25,964 bases of DNA from Aureispira sp045105775 (GCA_045105775.1 JBGCDW010000075.1:1-25964), one strand, 5' to 3'. Counted from the stretch's first letter, positions 16,841 through 25,394 are shown. A program made the numbers and translations. Notes: generated from the letters alone by a model not told the origin.

Positions 16841-18013
16841 TTATGCTTCTCCTTTCATTAGGCGAATATGCAACCATGAATCATCAAAGGCGTGTCCTTC
16901 TAGTTTTAAGAAGTTGGCAAAGCGCGGCAATAATACACTTTTTTTGCGGCCACCAATGGTAATCACCAATTCATCGCCATATTTTTGAAGGGTAAAATCA
17001 GATGCACCAATAAATGGCAAATACATGGATACTTTATAATACGTATCGTATTCTTTGACAGCAAAGGGGCTGTCTTTGTGGTATATTTCGGCTGGATTGT
17101 GTGTGCCGTAAATGGCATTGCCTATTTTATCCAACAATTCCAATCCAAAGACTTCTTGGCCTTGGTGTTGTACTTTAAAAATAGGTAAGGGTTGAAAGCT
17201 TTCTTCAATATCTTGCAAATAGTGTTCTTGAGATTTGACGTATTGTTCAAATACGCTTCCTGCTCCTCCTGCCAACTCGGGCAAAATTCGATTCACCACC
17301 ACGGCATCTACATTATAACCATACAAATTGAGATAGGTATAGGCGCGTTTGGCTTCTTGAATAACCATGCGTTCGGGGTTGGCTACAATTCTGATAGAAC
17401 AAACTTCGGGATTGAGCATGATTTTTTGTACATCCTCTAATTTATCAAACAGTTTTTTTAATTCGTCAATGCCTTCTTCCAATGGAATTCCTTTGGTGGT
17501 TTTGAGTACTTTGCCCACTGCTTTGATCACAAATCTTTGTCCAGGAAATGCCTTGGTCAACCAAGATTGTATTACTTGAGGCAAGGTCAGAAGCGTCAGT
17601 GTTTCGCCTGTAGGAGCACTATCAATGATCAATACATCATAAAACGCCTCTCTATAATATTGTTCTATCCACAAAAAAGCAGAAGCCTCTTCCATACCGG
17701 GCAACACGGATAACTCTTCTGCTACTACATTATCAACCCCACGCCATTTAAAAACAGCCGTCATGAGGTGGCGCATATTGTCCCAATTCTTTTTCATAGA
17801 ATAATACACATCAAATTCCTGTCCCCACAAATTATCGGTCACCTTGGTTGGTTCGGGTTGTAACTCTACATGCAGGGCATCGGACAAGCTGTGTGCAGGA
17901 TCAGTTGAAACCACTAACGTTTTGAGTCCTTGCTTGGCACATTGCAAAGCGGTAGCAGCAGCCGTAGTTGTTTTGCCTACCCCGCCCTTACCCGTAAAGA
18001 GTATAATTCTCAT
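16841..18013 (-). CDS. ArsA/Get3-family ATPase with HSP20-like C-terminal domain
   Basis: A 390-residue soluble ATPase. The deviant Walker A P-loop GKGGVGKTT is at 8-16, the switch I DPAHSLSD at 38-45, and the switch II DSAPTGET at 131-138. The nucleotide domain continues to about 300. Residues 315-388 form a beta-rich tail (DTYYKVSMYLPF, DELVITIGGRKK, HIRL) matching the HSP20-like domain found at the end of many bacterial ArsA homologues. ArsA proteins drive arsenite export and eukaryotic Get3 targets tail-anchored proteins. No arsenic genes (arsB, arsC, arsR) are nearby, so an arsenic role is unsupported. It follows a HisC-fold pseudoenzyme by 59 bases after re-choosing that gene's start, which suggests joint function. 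Confidence 0.93.
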   Translation of the reverse strand: MRIILFTGKGGVGKTTTAAATALQCAKQGLKTLVVSTDPAHSLSDALHVELQPEPTKVTDNLWGQEFDVYYSMKKNWDNMRHLMTAVFKWRGVDNVVAEELSVLPGMEEASAFLWIEQYYREAFYDVLIIDSAPTGETLTLLTLPQVIQSWLTKAFPGQRFVIKAVGKVLKTTKGIPLEEGIDELKKLFDKLEDVQKIMLNPEVCSIRIVANPERMVIQEAKRAYTYLNLYGYNVDAVVVNRILPELAGGAGSVFEQYVKSQEHYLQDIEESFQPLPIFKVQHQGQEVFGLELLDKIGNAIYGTHNPAEIYHKDSPFAVKEYDTYYKVSMYLPFIGASDFTLQKYGDELVITIGGRKKSVLLPRFANFLKLEGHAFDDSWLHIRLMKGEA

Positions 18014-18072
18014 GCTGTTTTGTTAATTTGATAATGCTCAATAAGAGCGTTGTTGTAGTTGATTAGAAAGAC

Positions 18073-19188
18073 CTACACCCCCAATATTTTTTTAAAAAAG
18101 CCAAAAAAAGAGCCTGCTTTACGCAATCCTTTAGATAAGTCTCCCCAAAAAGCGCGTTTGGGGTTCATTTTTTCGGGCAATTGCTCTAGAGCATTGCGTA
18201 GGCGTAGGTTATCGAGTGGTGTGCCTAATGTCAGGCGTATACCATTGGGTAAATCTTCGATAGGAGGCACACGATACACCAAAATTCGTTCGGACTCGCG
18301 TAGAAAATCTACGATTTCATCCGCTTTTTTGACACTCAACAATAAGCTGTTGGTATGGCTTGGGTAGACTTGCTCTACAAACGGCAATACTTCTAACACT
18401 TTTTTGAGTTGTTTTCTTTCCTTCTGAAGCGTTGCTATCACTAACTCTTTTTCCTTTTGTGTATCAAAGATCATGGATTTTGCCGCGTATTGTAATTGTG
18501 CAAAGGGTAAATCAACACGACATTGCTCTACCAATTGTACCACTTCGGGATGTGCAATTAAGACGGCTAGGCCCCCAATCGTTCTTTGTAGTACCATCGC
18601 ATTGTTACAGGTAGCCACCATTGTTTTCATACTGTCTATAGGAGTAGCACCAATAGCCGTTTCGTCTATCAAGACCCAACCATCAAATGACGTTACTACA
18701 TCTGCGATATCAAATTTTTGCAATAAAGCACCCGTAATAGCATTGGGATGATCTAGCAGTAGTAATCTGCTATTTAGACCTGTTTGGTTTTTGATACTAT
18801 CGACAGGTAATTCTAGCAGATACTTTAGAGGTAGTACTGTTTGTTGTACTTGATGCACGGCCATTAATTGTTGCACTTCTGGACGCTGTGGCGACAGTGC
18901 AATGCAATGGTCGCGTTTGCAAGAGCAAGTCAATTGCAATAGTAAGCTACGCAAGCTTTGTGGGCTGCTCCCCAAGCACAATTGATTGACAGGCACCCCT
19001 AAGGATTCCGCTATCTGTGCTTTTATGGTCTTTTCTTGGTGTGCTTGCTGAAGCGACAAACTCCCTACCTGAAAGCAGTCCACCTCTTCTTGGGCATTGA
19101 GATAACCCTCCAAAGGCCGATTATTGACTTTGTTTTTGAGCAGATCCCTCAAGTGTTTGGGGAGTTGTTGTTGAGGAGAAGTATCCAT
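18073..19188 (-). CDS. HisC-fold aminotransferase-like protein lacking the PLP lysine
   Basis: From the ATG at 19188 (an upstream TTG at 19215 is less likely) the protein has 371 residues. It aligns by eye with histidinol-phosphate aminotransferases: LCLGSSPQS where family members have a Gly-rich GNG/ADE, DHPNAITG (146-153) for NPNNPTG, LIDETAIG (173-180) for VDEAY, and GIRLTLGTP (316-324) for the substrate-binding RITVGTP. Where the family has RTLSKAFGLAGLRVGY, this protein has QRTIGGLAVLIA (201-212). The lysine that binds pyridoxal phosphate and the phosphate-binding Arg are missing, with a gap of about eight residues. The Tyr and Asn of other motifs are also lost. It is therefore probably not an aminotransferase. 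Residues 341-371 are a basic, Phe-rich amphipathic tail not usual in HisC, a possible membrane contact. It precedes the ArsA-like ATPase. Confidence 0.8.
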   Translation of the reverse strand: MDTSPQQQLPKHLRDLLKNKVNNRPLEGYLNAQEEVDCFQVGSLSLQQAHQEKTIKAQIAESLGVPVNQLCLGSSPQSLRSLLLQLTCSCKRDHCIALSPQRPEVQQLMAVHQVQQTVLPLKYLLELPVDSIKNQTGLNSRLLLLDHPNAITGALLQKFDIADVVTSFDGWVLIDETAIGATPIDSMKTMVATCNNAMVLQRTIGGLAVLIAHPEVVQLVEQCRVDLPFAQLQYAAKSMIFDTQKEKELVIATLQKERKQLKKVLEVLPFVEQVYPSHTNSLLLSVKKADEIVDFLRESERILVYRVPPIEDLPNGIRLTLGTPLDNLRLRNALEQLPEKMNPKRAFWGDLSKGLRKAGSFFGFFKKILGV

Positions 19189-19260
19189 TTGTTTTTTTAT
19201 TTTAATTTCTTGCAAGAAACATACCTAAGGTATTTTTTGCAAAAAATAGTCTGTGTGTTC

Positions 19261-20166
19261 TTATCCAATATACTCAAAAACCATAGCTATACCAAATGCA
19301 CGCTCTACTTGGCCTTCTTGTAAGGTTGTTCGGACTAGTTGATGTAGTCCTTCTAACAATTCTTCATTGGGTTCTTCTACCGAAATTAATATTTGGGTAA
19401 TTTCGTTGCTTTGCAACAGTTCTTGAATTAGTTCTTCACTTGGAAAATCATATAAACCAGCCAATTGTGCCAATTCATTGCCTGTTAGTACTGTGCTGTT
19501 TCGCAAATGCTCTGGCAATTGATCAAACCCTAGAGCTGGCTTGAGCACAGATTGGTACACATCAAAAATACTATCGCCACTTGCTCGTACATAGTAAGCA
19601 CGTCCCAAACGACCAACCAAGTCCAATTTGTGTGGATCAATACGATCTCCATCTAGTACCGCTTCATCAATATGCAACTTGACGACCTGACAAATAATCA
19701 AATGTCCAGCACCGCCATGTTCTCCTAGTGTAATAATTTCACTTACTTTGCATTCAAATTGTACAGGAGATTCTTTTATTCTAAAAGGTTGTACTTCCTC
19801 TGATTTTAGAGGAGTTAGCCCCGATTTATCAAATTCATCAATATTAGCAGGATAGGCAATACCAGCTAAAGCCATTTGGCGTACTATATTGTAATTAACA
19901 ACATTCACTACGACTTCTTGATGGAGCTTAACATTGTGTAAAGTATCTTTGGTTTCATTGTTGTCTACTCTTCTATTAGAAGAGAAGACCAATACGGGAG
20001 GGTTGGAACTAAAGGCGTTAAAAAAGCTATAGGGAGCAATATTGGCAACTCCCTGCTCATCTACTGTAGATACAAACGCTATGGGACGAGGGGCTACGGC
20101 TCCCACAATAAATTGGTGTAAATCTTTGGTAGCAATTTCTCCTGGTGTAATGCTGCGCATTTTCAT
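19261..20166 (-). CDS. Flavin reductase-like FMN-binding protein
   Basis: A 301-residue protein from the ATG at 20166 (others in frame: TTG 20172, ATG 20160). The first 210 residues match the flavin reductase-like split-barrel domain: APRPIAFVSTVDEQGVANIAPYSFFNAFSSNPP near residues 26-58 is the typical FMN-binding opening. The GHLIICQVVKLHID segment and the LVGRLGRAYYVRA segment follow. About 90 further acidic residues at the C-terminus are helical and unassigned. Such proteins bind FMN and use NAD(P)H or act as flavin-linked oxidoreductases; the substrate here is unknown. It is first of a possible operon with the HisC-like and ArsA-like genes (gaps of 72 and 59 bases). An exact -7 box lies just upstream. 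Confidence 0.9.
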   Translation of the reverse strand: MKMRSITPGEIATKDLHQFIVGAVAPRPIAFVSTVDEQGVANIAPYSFFNAFSSNPPVLVFSSNRRVDNNETKDTLHNVKLHQEVVVNVVNYNIVRQMALAGIAYPANIDEFDKSGLTPLKSEEVQPFRIKESPVQFECKVSEIITLGEHGGAGHLIICQVVKLHIDEAVLDGDRIDPHKLDLVGRLGRAYYVRASGDSIFDVYQSVLKPALGFDQLPEHLRNSTVLTGNELAQLAGLYDFPSEELIQELLQSNEITQILISVEEPNEELLEGLHQLVRTTLQEGQVERAFGIAMVFEYIG

Positions 20167-20204
20167 AATCAAAGGCTAGAACTAGTATGAACGAATAGTG
20201 CGGT

Positions 20205-20212
20205 CAAAGTTA
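20205..20212 (-). promoter_or_regulatory. Possible -7 box for the flavin reductase-like gene
   Basis: TAACTTTG on the minus strand is an exact TAnnTTTG match, 38 bases before the ATG at 20166. No TTG at 17-23 bases upstream was found. Confidence 0.4.
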
Positions 20213-20409
20213 CAGTTTTTTGCGGCCATTGTTAGAATAATACTTCGTGGATTTTTTACTTTTTCAACAGCCACCCCACTTAGCGAGTATGAGTGTTCGA
20301 AAATAGTTTTAGTTTAAAGGGAAATCATACAAATTCAACAAATACCCCCCTAATAACCAACAACATGAAGCCCTTTGCAAAATAGACCAACTACATAATT
20401 CTTTCATTC

Positions 20410-22029
20410 ATGAATTGGAGACCGTTATTATTATCGTTAATTATTTTTTTTACAGTGATGAGTTTGGGAGTGCTTACACATTTGTATTTGGCCTCTAAAC
20501 CTAATATTCCTCCTGCTCCAACACTTCTTACCAATGACCAAGGTAGAGATAGTAGTACTACCCTGACCTTCCCCGATGCTCATATTGGTAACTTTTTGCA
20601 GGATGATAGCAGTTATTATCATATTAGAGTACTCAATAGTACCTTTTTGCACAAGCCTTCTAGAAATTACTATGGAGATACTGCTCCTAGCCATTTGCAA
20701 ACCATTTGGAAATTGTTCTTAGGAAAAGGAACCACCAAAGTAGGTGCCGTAGAAAAAACTTGGAAAGGAGCAGGATGGACAGGTCAACCGCTGCTCGTTG
20801 TCGAGAATGGCCAAAAATACCTCTTGCAAGGTGCCTATGACCATCATCTAAAAAAAATAGAAGCCGCTACGGGTAAGGTGGTTTGGCAGTATAAATTTGA
20901 TGATGTCATTAAGGGTACGGGCAGTATTTGGATCAATCATCAAGCCGATTCTTTGGAGGATTTTGCCTTAATATTGCAAGGAAGCCGCGCTGGCAAAAGT
21001 TTGTACGCGACCACTGTGCCGAGTTTTAGAGCTATTTCACTGCTTACGGGTCGAGATCGTTGGCAATTGAACAGTGTACAAACCCACAGCTACAGTCGCG
21101 ATGTGGATGCCTCTGCCCTCCTTTGGAACGATACCGCATACATAGGGTTAGAAAACAGTATTTTTACCCTTCTAAATCCAGATCCTCAACAAGCAACCCT
21201 CCGCCAAGGGTTGCAACAGCCACAAATTTATCGACAGCAAGATACACTCTACCAAGCAGTAGATCGCATTACTCATCAAAGAAATTTAGTAACAGAAGCC
21301 TCCCCTACCCTATTGGGCAAACGGGTCTATATTTCATCTGGAGCAGGGCGTGTTTGGGGATACCACTTAGAAAAAGATAGTTTGGATTGGATGTATTTTA
21401 CAGGCGCAGATATGGACGGCACCCCTGTTGTTACTGCCGATAGTTGTTTGCTCATTACTGTAGAAAAGCAATATATTACAGGTCGAGGAGGAGTACTTAA
21501 GTTAGATCCTAGCTTGCCCCCTCAACAAGCCGCTCAATGGTATTTTCCGACTTCTGATTTTGAATTTGCTAGTTGGCAAGGTGGTGTAGTGGGTTCTGTG
21601 GCGGTTAATTGTCATTACAAACAAGAAGGAGAACCGAATATGGCGGCCTTTGTAGGTATTGATGGGATGCTTTATGTGGTGGATACGGATACCTTAGTTG
21701 ATGATTTTTCGATGCCTACTTTTGATACGAGTCTCTACTTACCCTGCCCTCAACTTCTTTTCAAACACTATGTAGGGCCTTCTATTGCTACGCCTATTTG
21801 GGTTGGCAAGCAGCTTATTGTTGCTACAAGCAAAGGTATTTCTAGGTTTGAGTGGCAAGCCGCAGGCCACACCTTTATATTCAAAGAAAAAATTGCTATT
21901 CGATGCGAATCTACCCCCGTAGTAGATCAGGGAAGATTATATATTGCTTCTCGCAATGGTTATTTGTATTGCTTGGGAAAAGTTGATAGCAGTCAAATAA
22001 CAACTCCTATCATTACTCCTTCTCAATAG
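20410..22029 (+). CDS. Membrane-anchored PQQ-type beta-propeller protein
   Basis: A 539-residue protein. Residues 5-29 form a hydrophobic segment not followed by a clear cleavage site, so it is probably an N-terminal anchor with the rest in the periplasm. Several propeller blades of the PQQ/YVTN type are visible: KIEAATGKVVWQYKFDD (about 155-171), RAISLLTGRDRWQL (about 206-219), YISSGAGRVWGYHLEKDSLDWMY (about 307-330), AFVGIDGMLYVVDTDTL, and the last RLYIASRNGYLYCLGK. The A/TGKxxW pattern is the family hallmark, known from the assembly factor BamB and from quinoprotein dehydrogenases. There is no evidence for bound PQQ, and no Bam or dehydrogenase gene is beside it. It stands alone, divergent from the flavin reductase-like gene. 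Confidence 0.88.
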   Translation: MNWRPLLLSLIIFFTVMSLGVLTHLYLASKPNIPPAPTLLTNDQGRDSSTTLTFPDAHIGNFLQDDSSYYHIRVLNSTFLHKPSRNYYGDTAPSHLQTIWKLFLGKGTTKVGAVEKTWKGAGWTGQPLLVVENGQKYLLQGAYDHHLKKIEAATGKVVWQYKFDDVIKGTGSIWINHQADSLEDFALILQGSRAGKSLYATTVPSFRAISLLTGRDRWQLNSVQTHSYSRDVDASALLWNDTAYIGLENSIFTLLNPDPQQATLRQGLQQPQIYRQQDTLYQAVDRITHQRNLVTEASPTLLGKRVYISSGAGRVWGYHLEKDSLDWMYFTGADMDGTPVVTADSCLLITVEKQYITGRGGVLKLDPSLPPQQAAQWYFPTSDFEFASWQGGVVGSVAVNCHYKQEGEPNMAAFVGIDGMLYVVDTDTLVDDFSMPTFDTSLYLPCPQLLFKHYVGPSIATPIWVGKQLIVATSKGISRFEWQAAGHTFIFKEKIAIRCESTPVVDQGRLYIASRNGYLYCLGKVDSSQITTPIITPSQ

Positions 22030-22429
22030 TATTTTTTTTGTCTTTATGCGGTCTTGTTTACAAGTCTCGTCGTTAACCTATCTAATACCTTATTACTTAT
22101 CTTATAGCGCATTACACCCCTACCTAAAGCAAATAAGCCTCTTATTTCAATGCAATTTTTAAAGGTTGCAAACATTTGTAATATCTACAAATAAGCACAC
22201 ATAATATGCTCTTTTTATGGAGAATATTAAATTTTAACAGACACTTCAAATAGGCTTACAAGAGCAGTTTTCTATGTAATTGACTTGTCTTATAGAAAAA
22301 AAATCACTAAATTGGTGGTGACTACATTTGACCATTCTATATTTTTTATATAAATCAATACCACAATTCTAAATCCCTCTTGTGTCTATAAGATATAGAA
22401 CTATCTATTTTCATTAAAAACATAATTAC
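22030..22429. other. 400-base intergenic leader before the accessory gene pair
   Basis: AT-rich, with no gene. It contains a 7-bp inverted repeat, ATTTGTA/TACAAAT (22174-22192), and an exact -7 box TACATTTG at 22323-22330, about 100 bases before the ATG at 22430. No TTG is found at 17-23 bases before that box. No clear terminator follows the propeller gene. Confidence 0.6.
22323..22330 (+). promoter_or_regulatory. Possible -7 box for the 22430-24861 pair
   Basis: TACATTTG is an exact match to TAnnTTTG, 99 bases before the ATG at 22430. No -33 box is seen at the usual distance, so the call is weak. Confidence 0.35.
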
Positions 22430-23254
22430 ATGAAAACAAAACTAGGAACTGTTAAGCTACTACAAGGCCAAAATTATGGTAGCTATACTAGCATTGTAAA
22501 AAAGACCTTACCAGATTTAGTAAAATCGGCTGAACCTGTTCCATACATTTTAATTTCTGGTACGCATTTGCCTTGGAAGGGCGCATCTAACAACCCAGCT
22601 CAACCACTATTTTATGTGGGCAATACCAAAGATTGGATCAAATGGACTAAAGCAAGTAAAACACTCACCCTTAAGGATTACAGTTATGGCACTTGCAAAG
22701 TGGCCATGCAAGGTGACAAAGCACAGATACGGTTGGTCAGTGAAAAAGGCCAACTAACCAATCCAATGCCCTTCAAGCCCTTGGGTAAGATTTTTGAAAA
22801 AATGAAGCCCAAGATGTTTTTTACGGTAGTAGACGGATGGGAAGCGGCTCCTGTAACTACCAAAGGTGTCAAACCAGCACCTGTAGGTAAAGAAGATCCA
22901 AAGGCTACCGCAATTAATCAAAAATTTGCTCCCAAAGCAACAACAGATAGACAACAATTTGAAGCAGCTATTGATGGGATTCACACCCCCAAAGAATTGG
23001 ATGCGGCGATTAAGGGACTAGTTCTACAAGCCAAACAATGGGAGGCTGTATTGAAAAAGAACAAACAACAAGAGACGAATGCGTTGAAGGAATTTAAAGC
23101 ATATCTGGCAACCGCTCAGAAGGAATGGGCACAAGTGCGTCCTCTATATGAGGATTGGCTAAAAAAACAAAAAATCCTTGAAGAAAAAGGCTTTACAGAA
23201 GAGCGTTTTAAAGCACTAGAGGAAGCCAATGCAAAAATTCAAGCACTTACATAA
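22430..23254 (+). CDS. Unrecognised protein preceding the OTU-domain protein
   Basis: A 274-residue soluble protein with no signal peptide or membrane span. Residues 1-140 look like a compact mixed alpha/beta domain (YILISGTHLPW, PLFYVGNTKDWIKW, MFFTVVDGW). A Pro/Lys/Thr-rich linker covers about 142-170. Residues 175-274 are a charged helical region rich in Glu, Lys and Gln, likely a coiled coil. I recognise no family. Its stop lies 23 bases before the OTU-domain gene, so the two form a transcription unit. It could be a chaperone, adaptor or immunity partner for that protein, or an unrelated passenger; the sequence does not say which. Confidence 0.8.
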   Translation: MKTKLGTVKLLQGQNYGSYTSIVKKTLPDLVKSAEPVPYILISGTHLPWKGASNNPAQPLFYVGNTKDWIKWTKASKTLTLKDYSYGTCKVAMQGDKAQIRLVSEKGQLTNPMPFKPLGKIFEKMKPKMFFTVVDGWEAAPVTTKGVKPAPVGKEDPKATAINQKFAPKATTDRQQFEAAIDGIHTPKELDAAIKGLVLQAKQWEAVLKKNKQQETNALKEFKAYLATAQKEWAQVRPLYEDWLKKQKILEEKGFTEERFKALEEANAKIQALT

Positions 23255-23277
23255 TCCTTCAAAAACCAGATCATATT

Positions 23278-24861
23278 ATGCCTATTTTAAGTAAATTTAG
23301 AACCGTAACGGATAAATTCACCCATAGACACAAACATAAAATTAGTGTTGATGACAATCCATTGTGTGCAGATCGGGTAACAGACCGTTTACACAGTGTT
23401 GGGCTAAGACATAGTTATTGCATCAATCAAATAGATGCTTATCTAACACAAATAAAAGAAGACCGCAAAACAAAAATTAAAAGTAGAGCAGAGACGAGAG
23501 GAAGTATTCCTGCCTCAGAAAAATTGCTCAAACAAATTATCAACGCACAGCGAGAAAAAGACTCCAAAGCTTTGTCTGACTTTGTGATTCAAGCACACAA
23601 AGCAAAAAAACTCAATCAAAAAACCTTAGATACTAAGATTAAAGCTCTAGAAAAAGAGGCAATAGCAGCGGTTCGAAAAGCGATGAAAGATCCAATGTCA
23701 GAGATTGAGTACACGGGGGGGGCAGCTCCTAATCGTACTAAAATCATCAAGCACATTACAGAGGCTAAACAAAAATATTTAGAAGCAGTCGAAAATAAAA
23801 AACTAGTCTTGGAAAAACACCTATTTAAGACCAAGGGGAATAGTTATGAGCAAAGTTCGGAAGCATTGCGTAAAACAGAGCAAGAAGTCGATTCTCTCAA
23901 AAAAGGGGTCATCGGATTGTGTGGTAAACTAGACGAAATAGTTTCTATTTATCAAGCTTCTATCAGTAATGAAGCGATGAAACGTCAGGACAAACAAGCC
24001 AAACTAGAATTGGGTCAAAAAACCTTTAAAGGACTAGGAGATGCTTTTGGGCGAATATCTTACTTTGGTGATATTCCAGCTGCAATTAGTGATTCTATCG
24101 GAAGTGTATTTGATGTATTGATTGCGTATCAAAGCATGAAAGAACCTGTAAAAGCACAACAAGAAGGAGCCAAATTTTTGGTAGAGGTAGTTTTTGACCA
24201 AACAAAGGAGTTTGTTAGAAATGTAGAGAAGCATTTTTCTGCTTTTCAACGCAGCTTGGCCATGTGGAATGATCAAATGAAACAATCTTATCAGATAGGC
24301 CATGATGAGGAAATATTGAATCTCAAGAAAAAGAAATACGGTGAAGCTTCTAAACCTGCACCTAAAAAAGGAAAAGATCAAGGAACCCAAACCAGTAATA
24401 GCAACCCGCTCAACTTAAACCCTAAACAATTGAGAATATTGCAAAAAAACAAACTGGAAGGGGTCTATATTCCTGAAGATGGCAAATGCTTATTTAATGC
24501 AATAGGACATCAACTAGGGCAAACTGGTGACAATATCCAAAAAGCTGTTCTAGCGGCTTTGACCAACTTTGATAGAAAAAAAGCTGCTCCTACTCTAGTT
24601 TCATTTTTGAGTGAAGGTAGAAAGATTATGAAAATGAAGAAGAGCGAAGATTTTATTGCTAAAATACAGCCTGCTATACAAAGTTATAACTGGACAAAAG
24701 ATATTTATGATTTTGTTCCCAAGCTGATTGCTACTGTAATGAAAGTTAACCTAACCATCATCAAAACAGATGGCAAAGCAGAACAATACAACGAGGGAAG
24801 TAAAAGAGCTATTGTTGTACACACTGGCAACCATTACCACAGTACCAAACGCAGTGCATAA
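23278..24861 (+). CDS. Large protein with C-terminal OTU-type cysteine protease domain
   Basis: A 527-residue protein without a signal peptide. The N-terminus is basic and His-rich (residues 12-22). Residues 40-345 are mostly charged helices, likely coiled coil, with a Gly/Ile-rich patch near 255-285. A Lys/Pro/Asn linker spans about 356-380. The C-terminal domain starts near 385 and has the OTU hallmark DGKCLF with Asp401 and the nucleophile Cys404. The terminal NHYHS places the catalytic His519 at the right distance, about 115 residues on, a normal size for an OTU fold. OTU proteases remove ubiquitin or ubiquitin-like proteins in eukaryotes; in bacteria they occur mainly as secreted effectors or toxin domains. 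How it leaves the cell is unknown. A run of eight G (23715-23722) lies at residues 146-149. A terminator follows. Confidence 0.88.
   Translation: MPILSKFRTVTDKFTHRHKHKISVDDNPLCADRVTDRLHSVGLRHSYCINQIDAYLTQIKEDRKTKIKSRAETRGSIPASEKLLKQIINAQREKDSKALSDFVIQAHKAKKLNQKTLDTKIKALEKEAIAAVRKAMKDPMSEIEYTGGAAPNRTKIIKHITEAKQKYLEAVENKKLVLEKHLFKTKGNSYEQSSEALRKTEQEVDSLKKGVIGLCGKLDEIVSIYQASISNEAMKRQDKQAKLELGQKTFKGLGDAFGRISYFGDIPAAISDSIGSVFDVLIAYQSMKEPVKAQQEGAKFLVEVVFDQTKEFVRNVEKHFSAFQRSLAMWNDQMKQSYQIGHDEEILNLKKKKYGEASKPAPKKGKDQGTQTSNSNPLNLNPKQLRILQKNKLEGVYIPEDGKCLFNAIGHQLGQTGDNIQKAVLAALTNFDRKKAAPTLVSFLSEGRKIMKMKKSEDFIAKIQPAIQSYNWTKDIYDFVPKLIATVMKVNLTIIKTDGKAEQYNEGSKRAIVVHTGNHYHSTKRSA
23715..23722 (+). repeat. 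Eight-G homopolymer inside the OTU gene
   Basis: A run of eight G within codons for Thr-Gly-Gly-Ala (residues 146-149), in a gene otherwise rich in A and T. It is the longest G or C run I noticed in the window. Slippage by one base would truncate the protein long before the catalytic domain. Confidence 0.85.
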
Positions 24862-24904
24862 ATTGGTTGAACCCTAATAATGTTTATCTGCCCGTACAAT
24901 CAGA

Positions 24905-24942
24905 AGAAGTCTTATCTTGGAGATAGGGCTTCTTTTTATTTG
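24905..24942 (+). terminator. Intrinsic terminator after the OTU-domain gene
   Basis: AGAAGTCTTATCT (24905-24917) pairs with AGATAGGGCTTCT (24921-24933) over 13 bp including two G-U pairs, with a 3-base loop. TTTTATTT follows. It lies 44 bases after the stop and closes the two-gene unit. Confidence 0.85.
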
Positions 24943-25366
24943 TCCATACTCCTTTTTAATGCCTTTTTGCTCTATTTCCACTCGTTGATAACTCTAACTT
25001 ACTCGAAGGCATTCTAACCCTTTTGTTATTCAAAACCGTTGGGGCTCTAAAATAATCAACCAACACGATTAAAATCGAACGTTTGCACGTACCATTCGCT
25101 CTGATTTGCACTCGTTTATGCCTAATACTACGATTGCAAGTTCATAACTAACCCACTCCAACTGAATAGAACTCCATCATTTCTACCTTTCACAATAGTG
25201 CTTTCCTGTTTTTTTTGTCACATTTCATCCATTTAATTGGATATTTATAATAATAAAAAAATTCTACTGCTTTATATTTCATTCTTTTTTATTGAATTAA
25301 ATTGTCACAAAAAGAAATTTTAGATTTTTTTTTATCAAAAAAGTGACTGTCTTTATTATAAAAACA

Positions 25367-25394
25367 TTGTTTTAAATTAAAATGAATACATTTG
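25367..25394 (+). promoter_or_regulatory. Candidate promoter for the 25826 gene
   Basis: TTG (25367-25369), 17 bases, then TACATTTG (25387-25394), an exact fit to the Bacteroidota consensus at its shortest spacing. It lies about 430 bases before the ATG at 25826, so the transcript would have a long, very AU-rich leader. Confidence 0.5.

Noticed and set aside
16841..18013. Arsenic-resistance operon
   Set aside because: The ATPase is ArsA-like, but no arsB, arsC, arsD or arsR lies nearby and the HSP20-like end is typical of bacterial homologues not linked to arsenic.
22174..22192. Inverted repeat ATTTGTA/TACAAAT before the accessory pair
   Set aside because: Short, AT-only arms in an AT-rich region, not positioned at a promoter; noted only within the intergenic entry.
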